Assembly: GCA_963702935.1 (NCBI GenBank)
Contig: OY969772.1
Span: 3,410,001-3,474,000, forward strand
Origin: DAOTWA01 sp963702935
GTDB lineage: Bacteria; Chloroflexota; Anaerolineae; Anaerolineales; Anaerolineaceae
Reading direction: 5' to 3'
DNA: 64,000 bases
The translations under genes and the position numbers were made by a program. Under the pieces are notes generated by a model that was not told where the DNA came from, searched no databases, and saw nothing but the letters and a program-made list of their open reading frames with translations. Each line of letters starts with the position of its first letter. Positions within the stretch are counted from its first letter, which is position 1. Below, piece after piece: positions 36,106 to 45,300 of this stretch.

Positions 36106-37591
36106 CTACGCCGGCGGATACTGAAGCCACACACTGACTCCCCCATGCCAGGAGCACGTCCCTCTCCTGTGCTGCGACCAACTGTACGTGCCATCCTTGC
36201 AGATTGCCGTGGGCTGGCCCGGATCATATCCGCCCCCGGACGATGACGTAGGCGCGACGGACGTGATACCCGGCACGTACGGCGCGCTGGTTAGAGTCGG
36301 GCGCCTCGTGCTCGTGGGCAGGGGCGTGCTCGTAAACGTCCTGGTGGGCGTGAAAGTGATCGTCGGGGTAAAGGTGTTCGTGGGGGTCGGCGTAATCGTC
36401 GGCGTGAAAGTGTTGGTTGCGGTATGCGTCGCCGTCGCCGTGGCCGTAGGGGTGGGAGTAGGCGTCATCGTGGGAGTCGCGGTCGGCGTTGGAATAGAAT
36501 TGAGGATGAGGGTGGCGGCTGAGCCGGCTGCCAGCGTGGTGTGGATCACCAGGAACAGCGCGATGACGAGGGTGAGGCTGCCCGCGATGATCCCTTGCGA
36601 GAACTCCCGGTAGTGGAATACTGGCCTTGAGCGCCCTGGAAGCGTAAGCCTTAAAAGTGATGTCGCCATAGGGGACGAGGTTCTGCTCGAGCTTGCGCCT
36701 GGCTCCCCGGTGTAAATTCAAATCCTCGTGGGCCGTGGCCTGTGCAGCGTCGTTCTCGTGCTGCTTTTGGCTGGCGAGCTGTTCGATGGCCGTCAGCTCC
36801 GCATTGGCTGCCTCCTTTGCCCGCTGCTCCTCCGCCCGGATGGCATCCAACTGCGCCGAATACTTCTTCTGGATGTCGTCTTCCAGGCGCTCTGGGAGGC
36901 GGGTAGGCTTTCCGGCGTTTAGCGTGGCTTCGATATTCTTGCGCCAGGCAGACAATTGCTCGGCCTTGGCTTCACCGATGCCCTGGATTTGGGACACACG
37001 GGAATAGCTGATGTCTGAGGCAGCCACAATTCCGTTCTGCCTCAAGCGCTCCTTCATTTTGGGTCCGATGCCCGGAATTGTGGCAACTTCCAGACGGGAA
37101 TTTCGCAACCCGCTCGCCAGATAGGCTGCTTGCATCTGCTGAAGAGCGGTGGCGAGCTCCTTCTTTTCGTCTGCTTCGAGCTGGGCTCGCCTGTTTTTAA
37201 GTTGAAGGGTCTGGTGAGCGTAAACTTCCTGCCGTTTCGACTTGTCTGCCTCTCGGCGGGTATCGATCTCTTTGGCCTTTGCGTGAGCGCGCTCGATCCT
37301 TGCGGTAGCCGCGTGAATCTGGCTCTCTTCAGCCTGGATTTGCACTAATAGCCCCCGCTTTTCTTTCACGACCGGCATGGCTGCGTACCGCTTGCGAGCG
37401 ATCCACAGGATGATCGCGGCTGAGCAAATCGCGAGGACCGCCAGGAGCAGGGAGAGCCAGGCCAGGCTGCCTCCCGAGAACAGCAGCACGCCAAACCCGG
37501 CGACGAACGCGGCTACCAGCAGAAGGAGCAGAGCGTCGATTAACTTGCGCTCGAAATTAAAATTATCCCCAAAATCAATCTCACCCATCAT
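36106..37591 (-). CDS. Membrane protein with HhH motifs, Thr-Pro stalk and DUF3761 domain; one frameshift in this sequence
   Basis: When repaired, a 494-residue protein. Two N-terminal membrane helices (residues 17-66) are followed by a long charged coiled coil. A double helix-hairpin-helix follows (TIPGIGPKMKERLRQNGI and VSQIQGIGEAKAEQLSAWRK), then a second coiled coil, a third membrane helix (GIIAGSLTLVIALFLVIH), a Thr-Pro-rich stalk, and a C-terminal DUF3761 domain (CKDGTYSWSQHRRGTCSWHGG). The frame break is near 36616-36621, where the plus strand reads GAATAC; GAATC restores KARFHYREFSQG. Without repair the stalk DNA is read as a false His/Asp-rich tail. HhH suggests DNA binding; the role is unknown. 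Confidence 0.75.
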
Positions 37592-38208
37592 AGCCCCCTA
37601 TCTTAAATACACGCAGAACCTTGGAGAACGGAGAAACGACGAACGCCCAATTAAACTCCCCCTCTATTACTATTGCACGGGAATAGATCGTTGTCAACTA
37701 ATAATTTTTGCTTCGCCCCTACGCCTCTCCATTCTCTACTCTCGCTTCCCCCCAAAAAATTCCCCCTTGCCAACTAAGAACATTTGTGCTAATATAGGCT
37801 CGGATTTTCCGGCCCGCTCATCTCTCATCGATCCCTGGAGGGAGCTCCCAGGGCCTGGGTACAATCGTCATCTGCGTGTATCCGCGGCCCCTCCACTCCT
37901 CACTGCCCACTGCTTACTGACCACTCTCTATTCCCTATCTCTTGCCTTCGTTTTATTCGTTAAGGGATTCGTTTGCCCGCCACAGCTACGTCCGCACTTT
38001 ACCAACCGGAGAAAATTCCCACACCTGGCGGTCTCCAGGGAATTGTTCCGAATTGTTCATGTTCCTGGGATCGAATCCCTGGCGGGGTACCTTTCATCTT
38101 GCCCCGTTTTTTAGAGGGCCAATTTTTGAGGTGGGTTGGGAGGGGGTCTGCTATAATCTAATCAGGAATCCCCCTGGCATCTTTCTAGACTCTCTCGCCC
38201 AATCGCCT
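37592..38208. other. 617-bp divergent intergenic region
   Basis: No gene that I can support; open frames here lack ribosome sites and protein-like composition. It holds a pyrimidine-rich tract (37725-37760) and a second around 37890-37940. A -10 TATAAT at 38152-38157 serves the helicase gene. Confidence 0.55.
38152..38157 (+). promoter_or_regulatory. -10 element before the helicase gene
   Basis: TATAAT 51 bp upstream of the helicase ATG. No clear -35 at 16-18 bp. Confidence 0.4.
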
Positions 38209-41034
38209 ATGGCCCCTATTCCTGATCTTCTCCCTTCCAGGCTCACCGCTTCGCAACGCGCGGCCGTGCTGCACCGGGACGGCCCACTGCTGATCATCGC
38301 CGGGCCGGGCTCCGGCAAGACCGAGGTGATCGCCTGGCGCATCGCCGCCCTGGTCGCCGGCGGGCGCGCCCGCCCTGAGCAGGTGCTGGCCCTGACCTTC
38401 ACCAGGAAGGCCGCCCTGGAGCTGACCGACCGCATCCAGAGCAAGCTGCCCGATAGCAACGCGGAGCTCATGCAGGTCTCCACCTTCCACGCTTTCTGCG
38501 CTCTGCTGCTGCGGCGCTACGCGCGCCAATCCTCCCGGCCCCAGGGTTATCGCCTCCTGGACGGCCCCGGCCAATTCCTCTTCGTCTACAGCCGGCGTAA
38601 GGCGTTGGGCCTGGACGAGCGCGTGAGGGGGCTGCCCGCCCCCTTTTACCAGGCGGTGATGGCCTTCTTCAACCGCGCCACCGAGGAGGAGGTGCGCCTG
38701 GAGGAGCTGGACGCCTGGTGCGAGGCCAACCTGCGCGCCTGCGGCGGCAACGAGGTCGCCCTGTGGGAGGAGCGCCGCGCCGTGGCCGAGGCTTACCGGC
38801 GCTACCGTGCCCTCCTGGAAGAAGAGGGCCGCTGCGACTTCGCCTTCCTGCAAGCCCGCGCGCTGCGCCTCCTGGAAGAGCATCCTGAGGTAGTGGCCGA
38901 GCTGCGCCAGCAATACCGCCAGGTGCTGGTGGACGAATACCAGGACACCAACGCCGCTCAGGAGCACATCCTGCGGCTCCTGGTGGGCGATGGGGCCCAC
39001 CTGACCGTGGTAGGCGACGACGACCAGAGCATCTACCGCTTCCGCGGGGCCACCGTCAGGAACATCCTCGACTTCCCCGATCGCTATCCCGGCGCCACCA
39101 CTGTGAAGCTCGAGCACAACTTCCGCAGCCGCCCGCAGATCGTCGGCCAGACCCAGGAGGTCATCCAACACAACCCGGCGCGCTTCGACAAGCATCTGCT
39201 GGCCGTGCGCGAATCCGGCAGCCGCATCCTGCTGGTCTACGAGCGCACCGCCGGAGAGGAGGCCCAGGCGGTGGTGGACGTGCTCAAGCGCCTGTTCGAA
39301 GCCGGGCAGATCGTGCGCTGGAGCGACGTGGCCGTGCTGCTGCGCAGCGTCAAGTCTTACGCCGCTCCCTACCGCGAGGCGCTCTTCGCCGCCGGCATCC
39401 CCTTCCAGGTGCTTGGGGACGCCTCCTTCTTCGAGCGCGAGGAGATCGCTCAGCTCTACGATCTGCTGCACTTCCTGGGGGCCTCCAAACCCTGGGGCGA
39501 TAAGTACCTGCGCCTGCCCATCGTTGGGCTGGGCGCGGAGACCGAAAAGGCGCTGGGCGCCTATAAAGAAAGCCTGCTGGAGGTCGCCACGCCGCAGGGG
39601 CTGGAGGGCATCGGCGTGCACGCGGAGGCCGACCGGCGCCGCCTGCTGGATCTGCTGCGCTTGAAAGCCCGCGTCCAGGCCCAGGAGCACACCTCGTTGC
39701 TGGAGGTCTTCTACGACTTGCTGGCCGCCACCGGGCTGGCCGCGCGCCTGGAGCGCGCCGGGGGCGGGGAAGCCCTGGCTAACCTGGGCATCTTCAGCCA
39801 GCTCGTGGCCGCCTGGGACGAGGGCGGCTCTTCGCACAACTTCTACGCCTTCCAGGAATACCTCAAGCTGGTCAAGGATACCGGCGTGGAGCCTTTCCTG
39901 GCCCCCAAGGACGACGCGCTGCAAGTCATGACCATTCACCAATCCAAGGGGTTGGAGTTCCCGGTGGTGGTGCTGGGGGCGGCCATGGACGGGCGCCTGC
40001 CGGCCACTCGCCGCAAGGAGCCTTACGAGATTCCCTACGACCTGTGCGCCAGCGGCAAGCCCGAAGTGGAAGACCCGCACCTGGTGGACGAGCGCAAGCT
40101 GTTCTACGTGGCGGCCACCCGCGCCCGCGACCTGCTGCTGGTGGGCACCTCCGATCTGGTCAACAAGCGCGGTGGGGGCCCCAGCCCCTTTCTGGCGGAG
40201 ATGTTCGGCGCGGACCTCAAGGCCGCCGCGGCCTGGTCGCTGGAGCAGGTGCGCGGCATCGTGAGCCGACCGCCCTCCGGCGACGCTCCGCGCCCGCGGC
40301 ATAGCTTTAGCGAGCTGGCCTTCTACCTGGAATGCCCGCTGCGCTATAAATATGCGCAAGTCTACGGCTTTGCGATTCCCACCCTGAAGCCGGTGTCCTT
40401 TGGCGTCAGCGTGCACCAGGCCCTGGCTGTGATCCACGAGCGCGCCCGCGCCGGGCGCATCCCTTCTGAAGCCGACATCCCCGCCATCGTGGCCGAGACC
40501 TGGACGCCGGCCCCGCCCGTCGGCGCGGCCCTGGAGGAAGACCTGCGCCCCACGGCCATCGCCATGCTCCAGGCGTACGTGCGCGAGGGGCGCGCCGGCC
40601 TGGAACGCGTGGAGCAGGTGGAGTGGCCCTTCTCCTTCCCGCTGGCCAATCGGGTGCTGTCCGGCACCATCGACCTGAGCCGGGGGGAGGCGGGCGGCGC
40701 CGAGCTGGTGGACTTCAAGACTTCGCGCCCGCGCGCCGAGGAGCTGGAGCGGGACGCCTTCCAACTGGCCCTCTACGGCCTGGGGGTGGAGCGCGGCCTG
40801 GGCCAGCCGGTCTCGCGCCTGACGGCCCACTTCCTGGGCAAGCAGTCCAGGGTGGTCACCTGGGAGTGGAGCGCCGAGCGCCGCCAGGCGGCCCACGAGA
40901 AGCTGTCCGCCGTGCTGGAAGACATCGCCCAGGGAAGCTATACCCCCAACCTGGGGTACTGCGCGCGTTGCAGGGAATTCCGTGAGATTTGCCCTTACCC
41001 CGAACCCGGAGGAAGCCCGTATGAAGAGCTTTGA
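38209..41034 (+). CDS. UvrD-family helicase fused to a RecB-type, probable Fe-S nuclease
   Basis: A 941-residue fusion. The SF1 helicase part has motif I AGPGSGKTEVIAW, Ia ALTFTRKAA, II VLVDEYQDTNAAQ, III VGDDDQSIYRFRGA, IV EHNFRSRPQI, V TIHQSKGLEFPVVVL and VI FYVAATRARDLL. The C-terminal PD-(D/E)XK part has SFSELAFYLECPLRYKY, a catalytic LSGTIDLSR...ELVDFKTSRP, and CARCREFREICPYP. One early and three late Cys match the Fe-S staple of AddB/Cas4/AdnB nucleases. It probably unwinds and trims DNA ends in recombination repair. The start at MAPIPDLLPS follows the TATAAT promoter; open frame further upstream is not coding-like. Confidence 0.92.
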   Translation: MAPIPDLLPSRLTASQRAAVLHRDGPLLIIAGPGSGKTEVIAWRIAALVAGGRARPEQVLALTFTRKAALELTDRIQSKLPDSNAELMQVSTFHAFCALLLRRYARQSSRPQGYRLLDGPGQFLFVYSRRKALGLDERVRGLPAPFYQAVMAFFNRATEEEVRLEELDAWCEANLRACGGNEVALWEERRAVAEAYRRYRALLEEEGRCDFAFLQARALRLLEEHPEVVAELRQQYRQVLVDEYQDTNAAQEHILRLLVGDGAHLTVVGDDDQSIYRFRGATVRNILDFPDRYPGATTVKLEHNFRSRPQIVGQTQEVIQHNPARFDKHLLAVRESGSRILLVYERTAGEEAQAVVDVLKRLFEAGQIVRWSDVAVLLRSVKSYAAPYREALFAAGIPFQVLGDASFFEREEIAQLYDLLHFLGASKPWGDKYLRLPIVGLGAETEKALGAYKESLLEVATPQGLEGIGVHAEADRRRLLDLLRLKARVQAQEHTSLLEVFYDLLAATGLAARLERAGGGEALANLGIFSQLVAAWDEGGSSHNFYAFQEYLKLVKDTGVEPFLAPKDDALQVMTIHQSKGLEFPVVVLGAAMDGRLPATRRKEPYEIPYDLCASGKPEVEDPHLVDERKLFYVAATRARDLLLVGTSDLVNKRGGGPSPFLAEMFGADLKAAAAWSLEQVRGIVSRPPSGDAPRPRHSFSELAFYLECPLRYKYAQVYGFAIPTLKPVSFGVSVHQALAVIHERARAGRIPSEADIPAIVAETWTPAPPVGAALEEDLRPTAIAMLQAYVREGRAGLERVEQVEWPFSFPLANRVLSGTIDLSRGEAGGAELVDFKTSRPRAEELERDAFQLALYGLGVERGLGQPVSRLTAHFLGKQSRVVTWEWSAERRQAAHEKLSAVLEDIAQGSYTPNLGYCARCREFREICPYPEPGGSPYEEL

Positions 41035-41443
41035 CCAACTCCTCGAAGAAGACATCGCGGCTTACGAGGGCCGCCACGACGACCTGATCTACCAGGCGCC
41101 GGCTTTCTACCGCCTGATGGTGAGCCTGCTCGATGACGCCCGTTTGCCCGGCCGCCTGCGCCCCCTGGTGCTTTCCACCATCGCTTACTTCATCCTCCCG
41201 GCGGACGTCATCCCCGAGGACATCGAAGGCCCTTATGGCTACGTGGACGACATCTTCCTGTGCGCCCTGACTGCCCAGGAGATCTACTGGGAGCTGAAGT
41301 CGGAGGCCATCTTGGAGGAGAACTGGGACGGCGAAGGGCCGCTCCTGGCGCTGGTGGAGGACATCCTGGCCAAGGAGCAAGAGCTGATCGGGGATTTGCG
41401 GGGCAAGATCCTGGCTTACGTGGGCCTGGACGAGTCGCGCTAG
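41021..41443 (+). CDS. DUF1232 (YkvA-like) protein
   Basis: A 140-residue protein. The DUF1232 core is LRPLVLSTIAYFILPADVIPED...YGYVDDIFLCALT, with the typical hydrophobic helix followed by PxD(V/L)IPD. It overlaps the helicase by 14 bp and has GGAGGAAGCC before ATG, so it is translationally coupled to it. The function of the family is not established. Confidence 0.85.
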   Translation: MKSFDQLLEEDIAAYEGRHDDLIYQAPAFYRLMVSLLDDARLPGRLRPLVLSTIAYFILPADVIPEDIEGPYGYVDDIFLCALTAQEIYWELKSEAILEENWDGEGPLLALVEDILAKEQELIGDLRGKILAYVGLDESR

Positions 41444-41520
41444 GGGTATCGATTATAATTGCTCCCCGAGGGAGCGCTCCCGGAAAGATGGATTTATTTA
41501 GAAGGCGCAGGAGGGAAACC

Positions 41521-43935
41521 ATGCAGTACGGCTATTTCGACGACGCGCGGCGGGAATACGTGATCACCAACCCCAAGACGCCCGTCAAGTGGATCAATTA
41601 CATCGGCACGCTGGCCTTCGGAGGCTTCGTGGACCACACCGGCGGGGCCTTGATCTGCCGGGGGGATCCCTCGCTCAACCGCATCACCAAATACATCCCG
41701 CAACTGCCCGCTTCGCAATTCAAGGGGGAAGGTCTCTACCTGCGCCTGCACACCCGCGATGGTTATAAGCTCTTCTCGCCCTACTTCGTGCCCACCCTGG
41801 GGGCCTGCGAGCGCTACGAGTGCCGCGTGGGCCTGGGCTACTCGCGCTTCCTGTATGAGCATGGCGGGCTGCGCTGCGCGGTGACCGTTTTCGTCCCCCC
41901 TGACGGAGCGTGCGAGGTGCGCGATATCCGCGTTACGAACCTTGGCGAGCAGCCGCTGGAGGTGGATGCCATCCCGGTGGTGGAGTACAGCCACCCGGAC
42001 GCGGTCAAGCAGTTCACCAACGCGGATTGGGTGCCCCAGACCATGCAGAGCCGGGCAGTGGTAGCGCCGGACGGGTGCACCGTCCTGATCCAGTATCCCT
42101 TCATGCTGCGGGACACCTGCGTCAACTATTTCACTTCGAGCCTGCCGGCTTCCTCCTTCGAGACCGACCGCGCGCGCTTTTTGGGCGACCACGAATACGG
42201 CACCTGGGCCGCCCCCCAGAGCTTGCTCCAGGCGGAACAGCTCGGCAATTACGAGGCGCAGCGCGGCGATAACATCGCCGCCCTGTTGCAGCCCCTGGGG
42301 TGCCTGGAGCCGGGTGAGACCCGCCGGCTGATCACCCAACTGGGGCAGGCGGGCAGCCTGGAGGGCGCGCAAGCCTCCATGCGGCGTTACCGCCAGGGGC
42401 AGGCGGTCGACGAAGCGCTGGCGGAGATGGCTCGCCAGTGGGAGGCCAGCCTGGGCGTCTTGCAGGTCGAGACGCCGGACGCGGCCATGAACAGCATGGT
42501 CAACATCCACAACCCGCACCAGTGCGCCGTCACGCGCGCCTGGTCGCGCTATCTGTCGCTCTACCAGCTCGGCCTGGGCACGCGCGGCATGGGCTTCCGC
42601 GACAGCAGCCAGGACGTGCTGGCCAGCTTCGCCTCGGCTCCGGCGGAGTGCAAGGCGCTGATGCGCCAGTTGCTCAGCGTGCAGAAGTGCGACGGCTCGG
42701 CCATGCACCAGTTCAACCCGCTAACCATGATCGCCGGTGAGGGGGATTCCCTGGAGCGCGAGGACCGCCCGCATCATTACAGTGACGACCACCTGTGGAT
42801 CGTGCTGGCCGTGTGCGGCTATCTCAAGGAGACCGGCGATTGGGGCTTCCTGGACGAAACGCTGCCCTTCTACGAAAAAGGGGAAGACGAGCTGCCCCTG
42901 CAAACTGCCAGGGTGTACGAGCACCTCAAGCGCGCGCTGGCCTTCACGCGCAGCGATATTGGCGCGCACGGTCTGCCCCGCCTGGGGTTCGCCGACTGGA
43001 ACGACACGGTCAACCTGCCCAGCGGGGCGGAATCGGTGTTCACCGCCAATCTGTACGGGAAGGCGCTGCGTGAAATGATCGGGCTGGCCGAGGCGCTCAA
43101 GGAGGAGGACACGGCGCGCGCCTACGCGCGGGACTACCACGCGATGCAGGAGCGCGTCAACCAGAGCGCCTGGGACGGCGAGTGGTACGTGGGCTATTTC
43201 GACGCCGGCGGCGCCCCGTTGGGCTCCAGCCAAAATGAGGCCGGCCAGCTCTACCTCAACAGCCAGACCTGGGCGCTGATCTCCGGCTTCGCTACGCCTG
43301 AGCGCGCGCACGCCTGCCTTGATGTCGTCTACCGGCGGCTCAACACGCGCTTCGGCGTCAAGCTCAGCACGCCGGGGTATAATGGCTTCGACCCGGCGCA
43401 GGGAGGCATCACCACCTATCCCCCCGGGGCCAAGGAGAACGGCGGCATCTTCCTGCACACCAATCCGTGGGCCATGATCGCCGAGACGCTGGCCGGGAAC
43501 GGCGAGCGCGCTTACCAATATTATTGCCAGGTCAATCCGGCCCTGCAGAACGAGCGCATCGACGAGTTCGAGTGCGAGCCGTACGTCTATCCCCAGAACG
43601 TGCTGGGCGACGAGCATCCGCAATTCGGGCTGGCGCGCAATAGCTGGCTGTCCGGCACGGCTTCCTGGGCCTATCAGGCGGCCACCCAGTACATCCTGGG
43701 GGTGCGCCCCGAGTATGACGGCCTGCGCGTGGATCCCTGCATCCCGGCGGCCTGGGAAGAGTTCCGCGTGCGGCGCGTCTTCCGCGGCGCGACCTACCAC
43801 ATTTACGTGCACAACCCCCGGCACGTCTGCCGGGAAGTCGGCTCGCTCGAGCTGGACGGCGCGCCGCTGGCCGGAAATCTGTTGCCGGTGCTTGCGGACG
43901 GCCGCGAGCACGCAGTCGAAGTCAACCTGGCATAG
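41521..43935 (+). CDS. GH94-family disaccharide phosphorylase
   Basis: An 804-residue cytoplasmic phosphorylase of the cellobiose/chitobiose/cellobionate type. Motifs: YGYFDDARREYVITNPKTP at the start, RGMGFRDSSQDVL, the catalytic Asp region LGFADWNDTVN, and TTYPPGAKENGGIFLHTNPW near the phosphate site. It splits a beta-disaccharide with phosphate, saving one ATP per sugar. AGGAGG precedes the ATG. The following GH1 gene is 15 bp away, so both act on beta-linked oligosaccharides. Exact disaccharide cannot be assigned. Confidence 0.9.
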   Translation: MQYGYFDDARREYVITNPKTPVKWINYIGTLAFGGFVDHTGGALICRGDPSLNRITKYIPQLPASQFKGEGLYLRLHTRDGYKLFSPYFVPTLGACERYECRVGLGYSRFLYEHGGLRCAVTVFVPPDGACEVRDIRVTNLGEQPLEVDAIPVVEYSHPDAVKQFTNADWVPQTMQSRAVVAPDGCTVLIQYPFMLRDTCVNYFTSSLPASSFETDRARFLGDHEYGTWAAPQSLLQAEQLGNYEAQRGDNIAALLQPLGCLEPGETRRLITQLGQAGSLEGAQASMRRYRQGQAVDEALAEMARQWEASLGVLQVETPDAAMNSMVNIHNPHQCAVTRAWSRYLSLYQLGLGTRGMGFRDSSQDVLASFASAPAECKALMRQLLSVQKCDGSAMHQFNPLTMIAGEGDSLEREDRPHHYSDDHLWIVLAVCGYLKETGDWGFLDETLPFYEKGEDELPLQTARVYEHLKRALAFTRSDIGAHGLPRLGFADWNDTVNLPSGAESVFTANLYGKALREMIGLAEALKEEDTARAYARDYHAMQERVNQSAWDGEWYVGYFDAGGAPLGSSQNEAGQLYLNSQTWALISGFATPERAHACLDVVYRRLNTRFGVKLSTPGYNGFDPAQGGITTYPPGAKENGGIFLHTNPWAMIAETLAGNGERAYQYYCQVNPALQNERIDEFECEPYVYPQNVLGDEHPQFGLARNSWLSGTASWAYQAATQYILGVRPEYDGLRVDPCIPAAWEEFRVRRVFRGATYHIYVHNPRHVCREVGSLELDGAPLAGNLLPVLADGREHAVEVNLA

Positions 43936-43950
43936 GAGCATAGGAACCAC

Positions 43951-45288
43951 ATGGCGAAATTCATCCAGTTTCCTGAGCAGTTCGTGTGGGGCGCAGCCAC
44001 TTCTTCTTACCAGATCGAAGGCGCCTGGCAGGCGGATGGCAAGGGCGAATTGATCTGGGATCGCTTTACCCGCACGCCGGGCAAGATCGTGAACGGCGAC
44101 ACGGGAGACGTAGCCTGCGACCATTATGCCCGTATGCTCGAAGACGTGGCCTTGATGAAAGCCATGGGCCTCAAGGCTTACCGCTTCTCGATCTCCTGGC
44201 CGCGTATCTTCCCGGATGGGCGCGGAACGCTCAACCCGGCGGGGCTGGCCTTCTACGACCGCCTGGTGGACGCGCTGTTGCAGGCCGGCATCCGGCCCTT
44301 TGCGACCCTGTATCACTGGGATCTGCCCCAGGCCCTGCAGGACGAAGGCGGCTGGCCGCAGCGTGGCATCCTGGCGCACTTCGAGCGCTTCGCGGACGCA
44401 GCCACGCGCAAGCTGGGCGACCGGGTGGCGGCCTGGGCCACGTTCAACGAGCCGCACATTATCGCCCACCTGGGCTACGTGCAGGGCGTGCACGCCCCCG
44501 GCCACACGGACCTGCAAGAAGGCCTGGCGGCGGCCCATCACCTCTTGCTGGCGCACGGGCAGGCCGTGCCGGTCATCCGCGCCAATGCGCCCGGCGCCCA
44601 GGTGGGCATCGTGGTGAACACCCACCCGGTGGAGCCGGCCTCCGACGGTGCCGCCGACCGGGAGCTGGCCCGGCAGATGGACCTTCAATTGAACCGCTGG
44701 TTCCTCGACCCGCTGGCCGGGCGAGGATACCCGGACGGTCTGGTTGGCGAGGCCGGTCTGCGCCTGGATTTCGTGCGCCCCGGCGACCTGGAAGCCATCG
44801 CTACCCCCGTCGATTACCTGGGCGTCAACTATTACGCGCGCATCGTGGTGCGCGACGAGCGGGAGGAGCAGCCGCAAACGCTCTACCCGGAGCCGGAAAG
44901 CACCACCATGGGTTGGGAGGTGCATCCGCAGAGCCTGGAGGATCACCTGCGCTGGCTGCACCGGGAATATGCCTTCCCCGCGTTGTACGTCACCGAAAAC
45001 GGGGCGGCTTACGCGGATCAGGTGACCCCGGAGGGACGTGTGCCCGATGCAAAGCGCATTGCTTACCTGGAGCAGCACCTGGCGGCCTGCGCCAGGGCCA
45101 TCGAAGCCGGCGTGCCGTTGAAGGGTTATTTTGCCTGGTCGCTCATGGATAATTTCGAGTGGGCTTATGGCTACAGCCAGCAGTTCGGATTGGTGCACGT
45201 GGATTTCGCCTCACAGCGGCGCACCTGGAAGGACAGCGCTTATTGGTATCGGGAGGTGCTGCGGAGGAATGGGCTTGAGCTGGAATAA
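43951..45288 (+). CDS. GH1 beta-glucosidase
   Basis: A 445-residue (beta/alpha)8 glycosidase. The family signature FVWGAATSSYQIEGAW is at the N terminus, the acid/base Glu lies in ATFNEPHII, and the nucleophile Glu in LYVTENGAAYAD. It also has YHWDLPQAL and FAWSLMDNFEWAYGYSQ. It hydrolyses beta-glucosides such as cellobiose or cello-oligomers, probably in the cytoplasm since there is no signal peptide. Paired with the GH94 phosphorylase. Confidence 0.96.
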   Translation: MAKFIQFPEQFVWGAATSSYQIEGAWQADGKGELIWDRFTRTPGKIVNGDTGDVACDHYARMLEDVALMKAMGLKAYRFSISWPRIFPDGRGTLNPAGLAFYDRLVDALLQAGIRPFATLYHWDLPQALQDEGGWPQRGILAHFERFADAATRKLGDRVAAWATFNEPHIIAHLGYVQGVHAPGHTDLQEGLAAAHHLLLAHGQAVPVIRANAPGAQVGIVVNTHPVEPASDGAADRELARQMDLQLNRWFLDPLAGRGYPDGLVGEAGLRLDFVRPGDLEAIATPVDYLGVNYYARIVVRDEREEQPQTLYPEPESTTMGWEVHPQSLEDHLRWLHREYAFPALYVTENGAAYADQVTPEGRVPDAKRIAYLEQHLAACARAIEAGVPLKGYFAWSLMDNFEWAYGYSQQFGLVHVDFASQRRTWKDSAYWYREVLRRNGLELE

Positions 45289-45300
45289 GTGGAGGTATGA

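Noticed and set aside
36224..36600. His/Asp-rich protein tail read from the minus strand
   Set aside because: It is the out-of-frame reading of the Thr-Pro stalk after an indel; the alternative frame gives a membrane helix and a DUF3761 domain.
38185..41055. 956-codon open frame antisense to the helicase
   Set aside because: A shadow of the high-GC helicase gene; no motifs, no ribosome site.
42721..45198. 825-codon open frame antisense to the GH94 and GH1 genes
   Set aside because: It crosses two well-supported genes on the other strand and shows no family motif.
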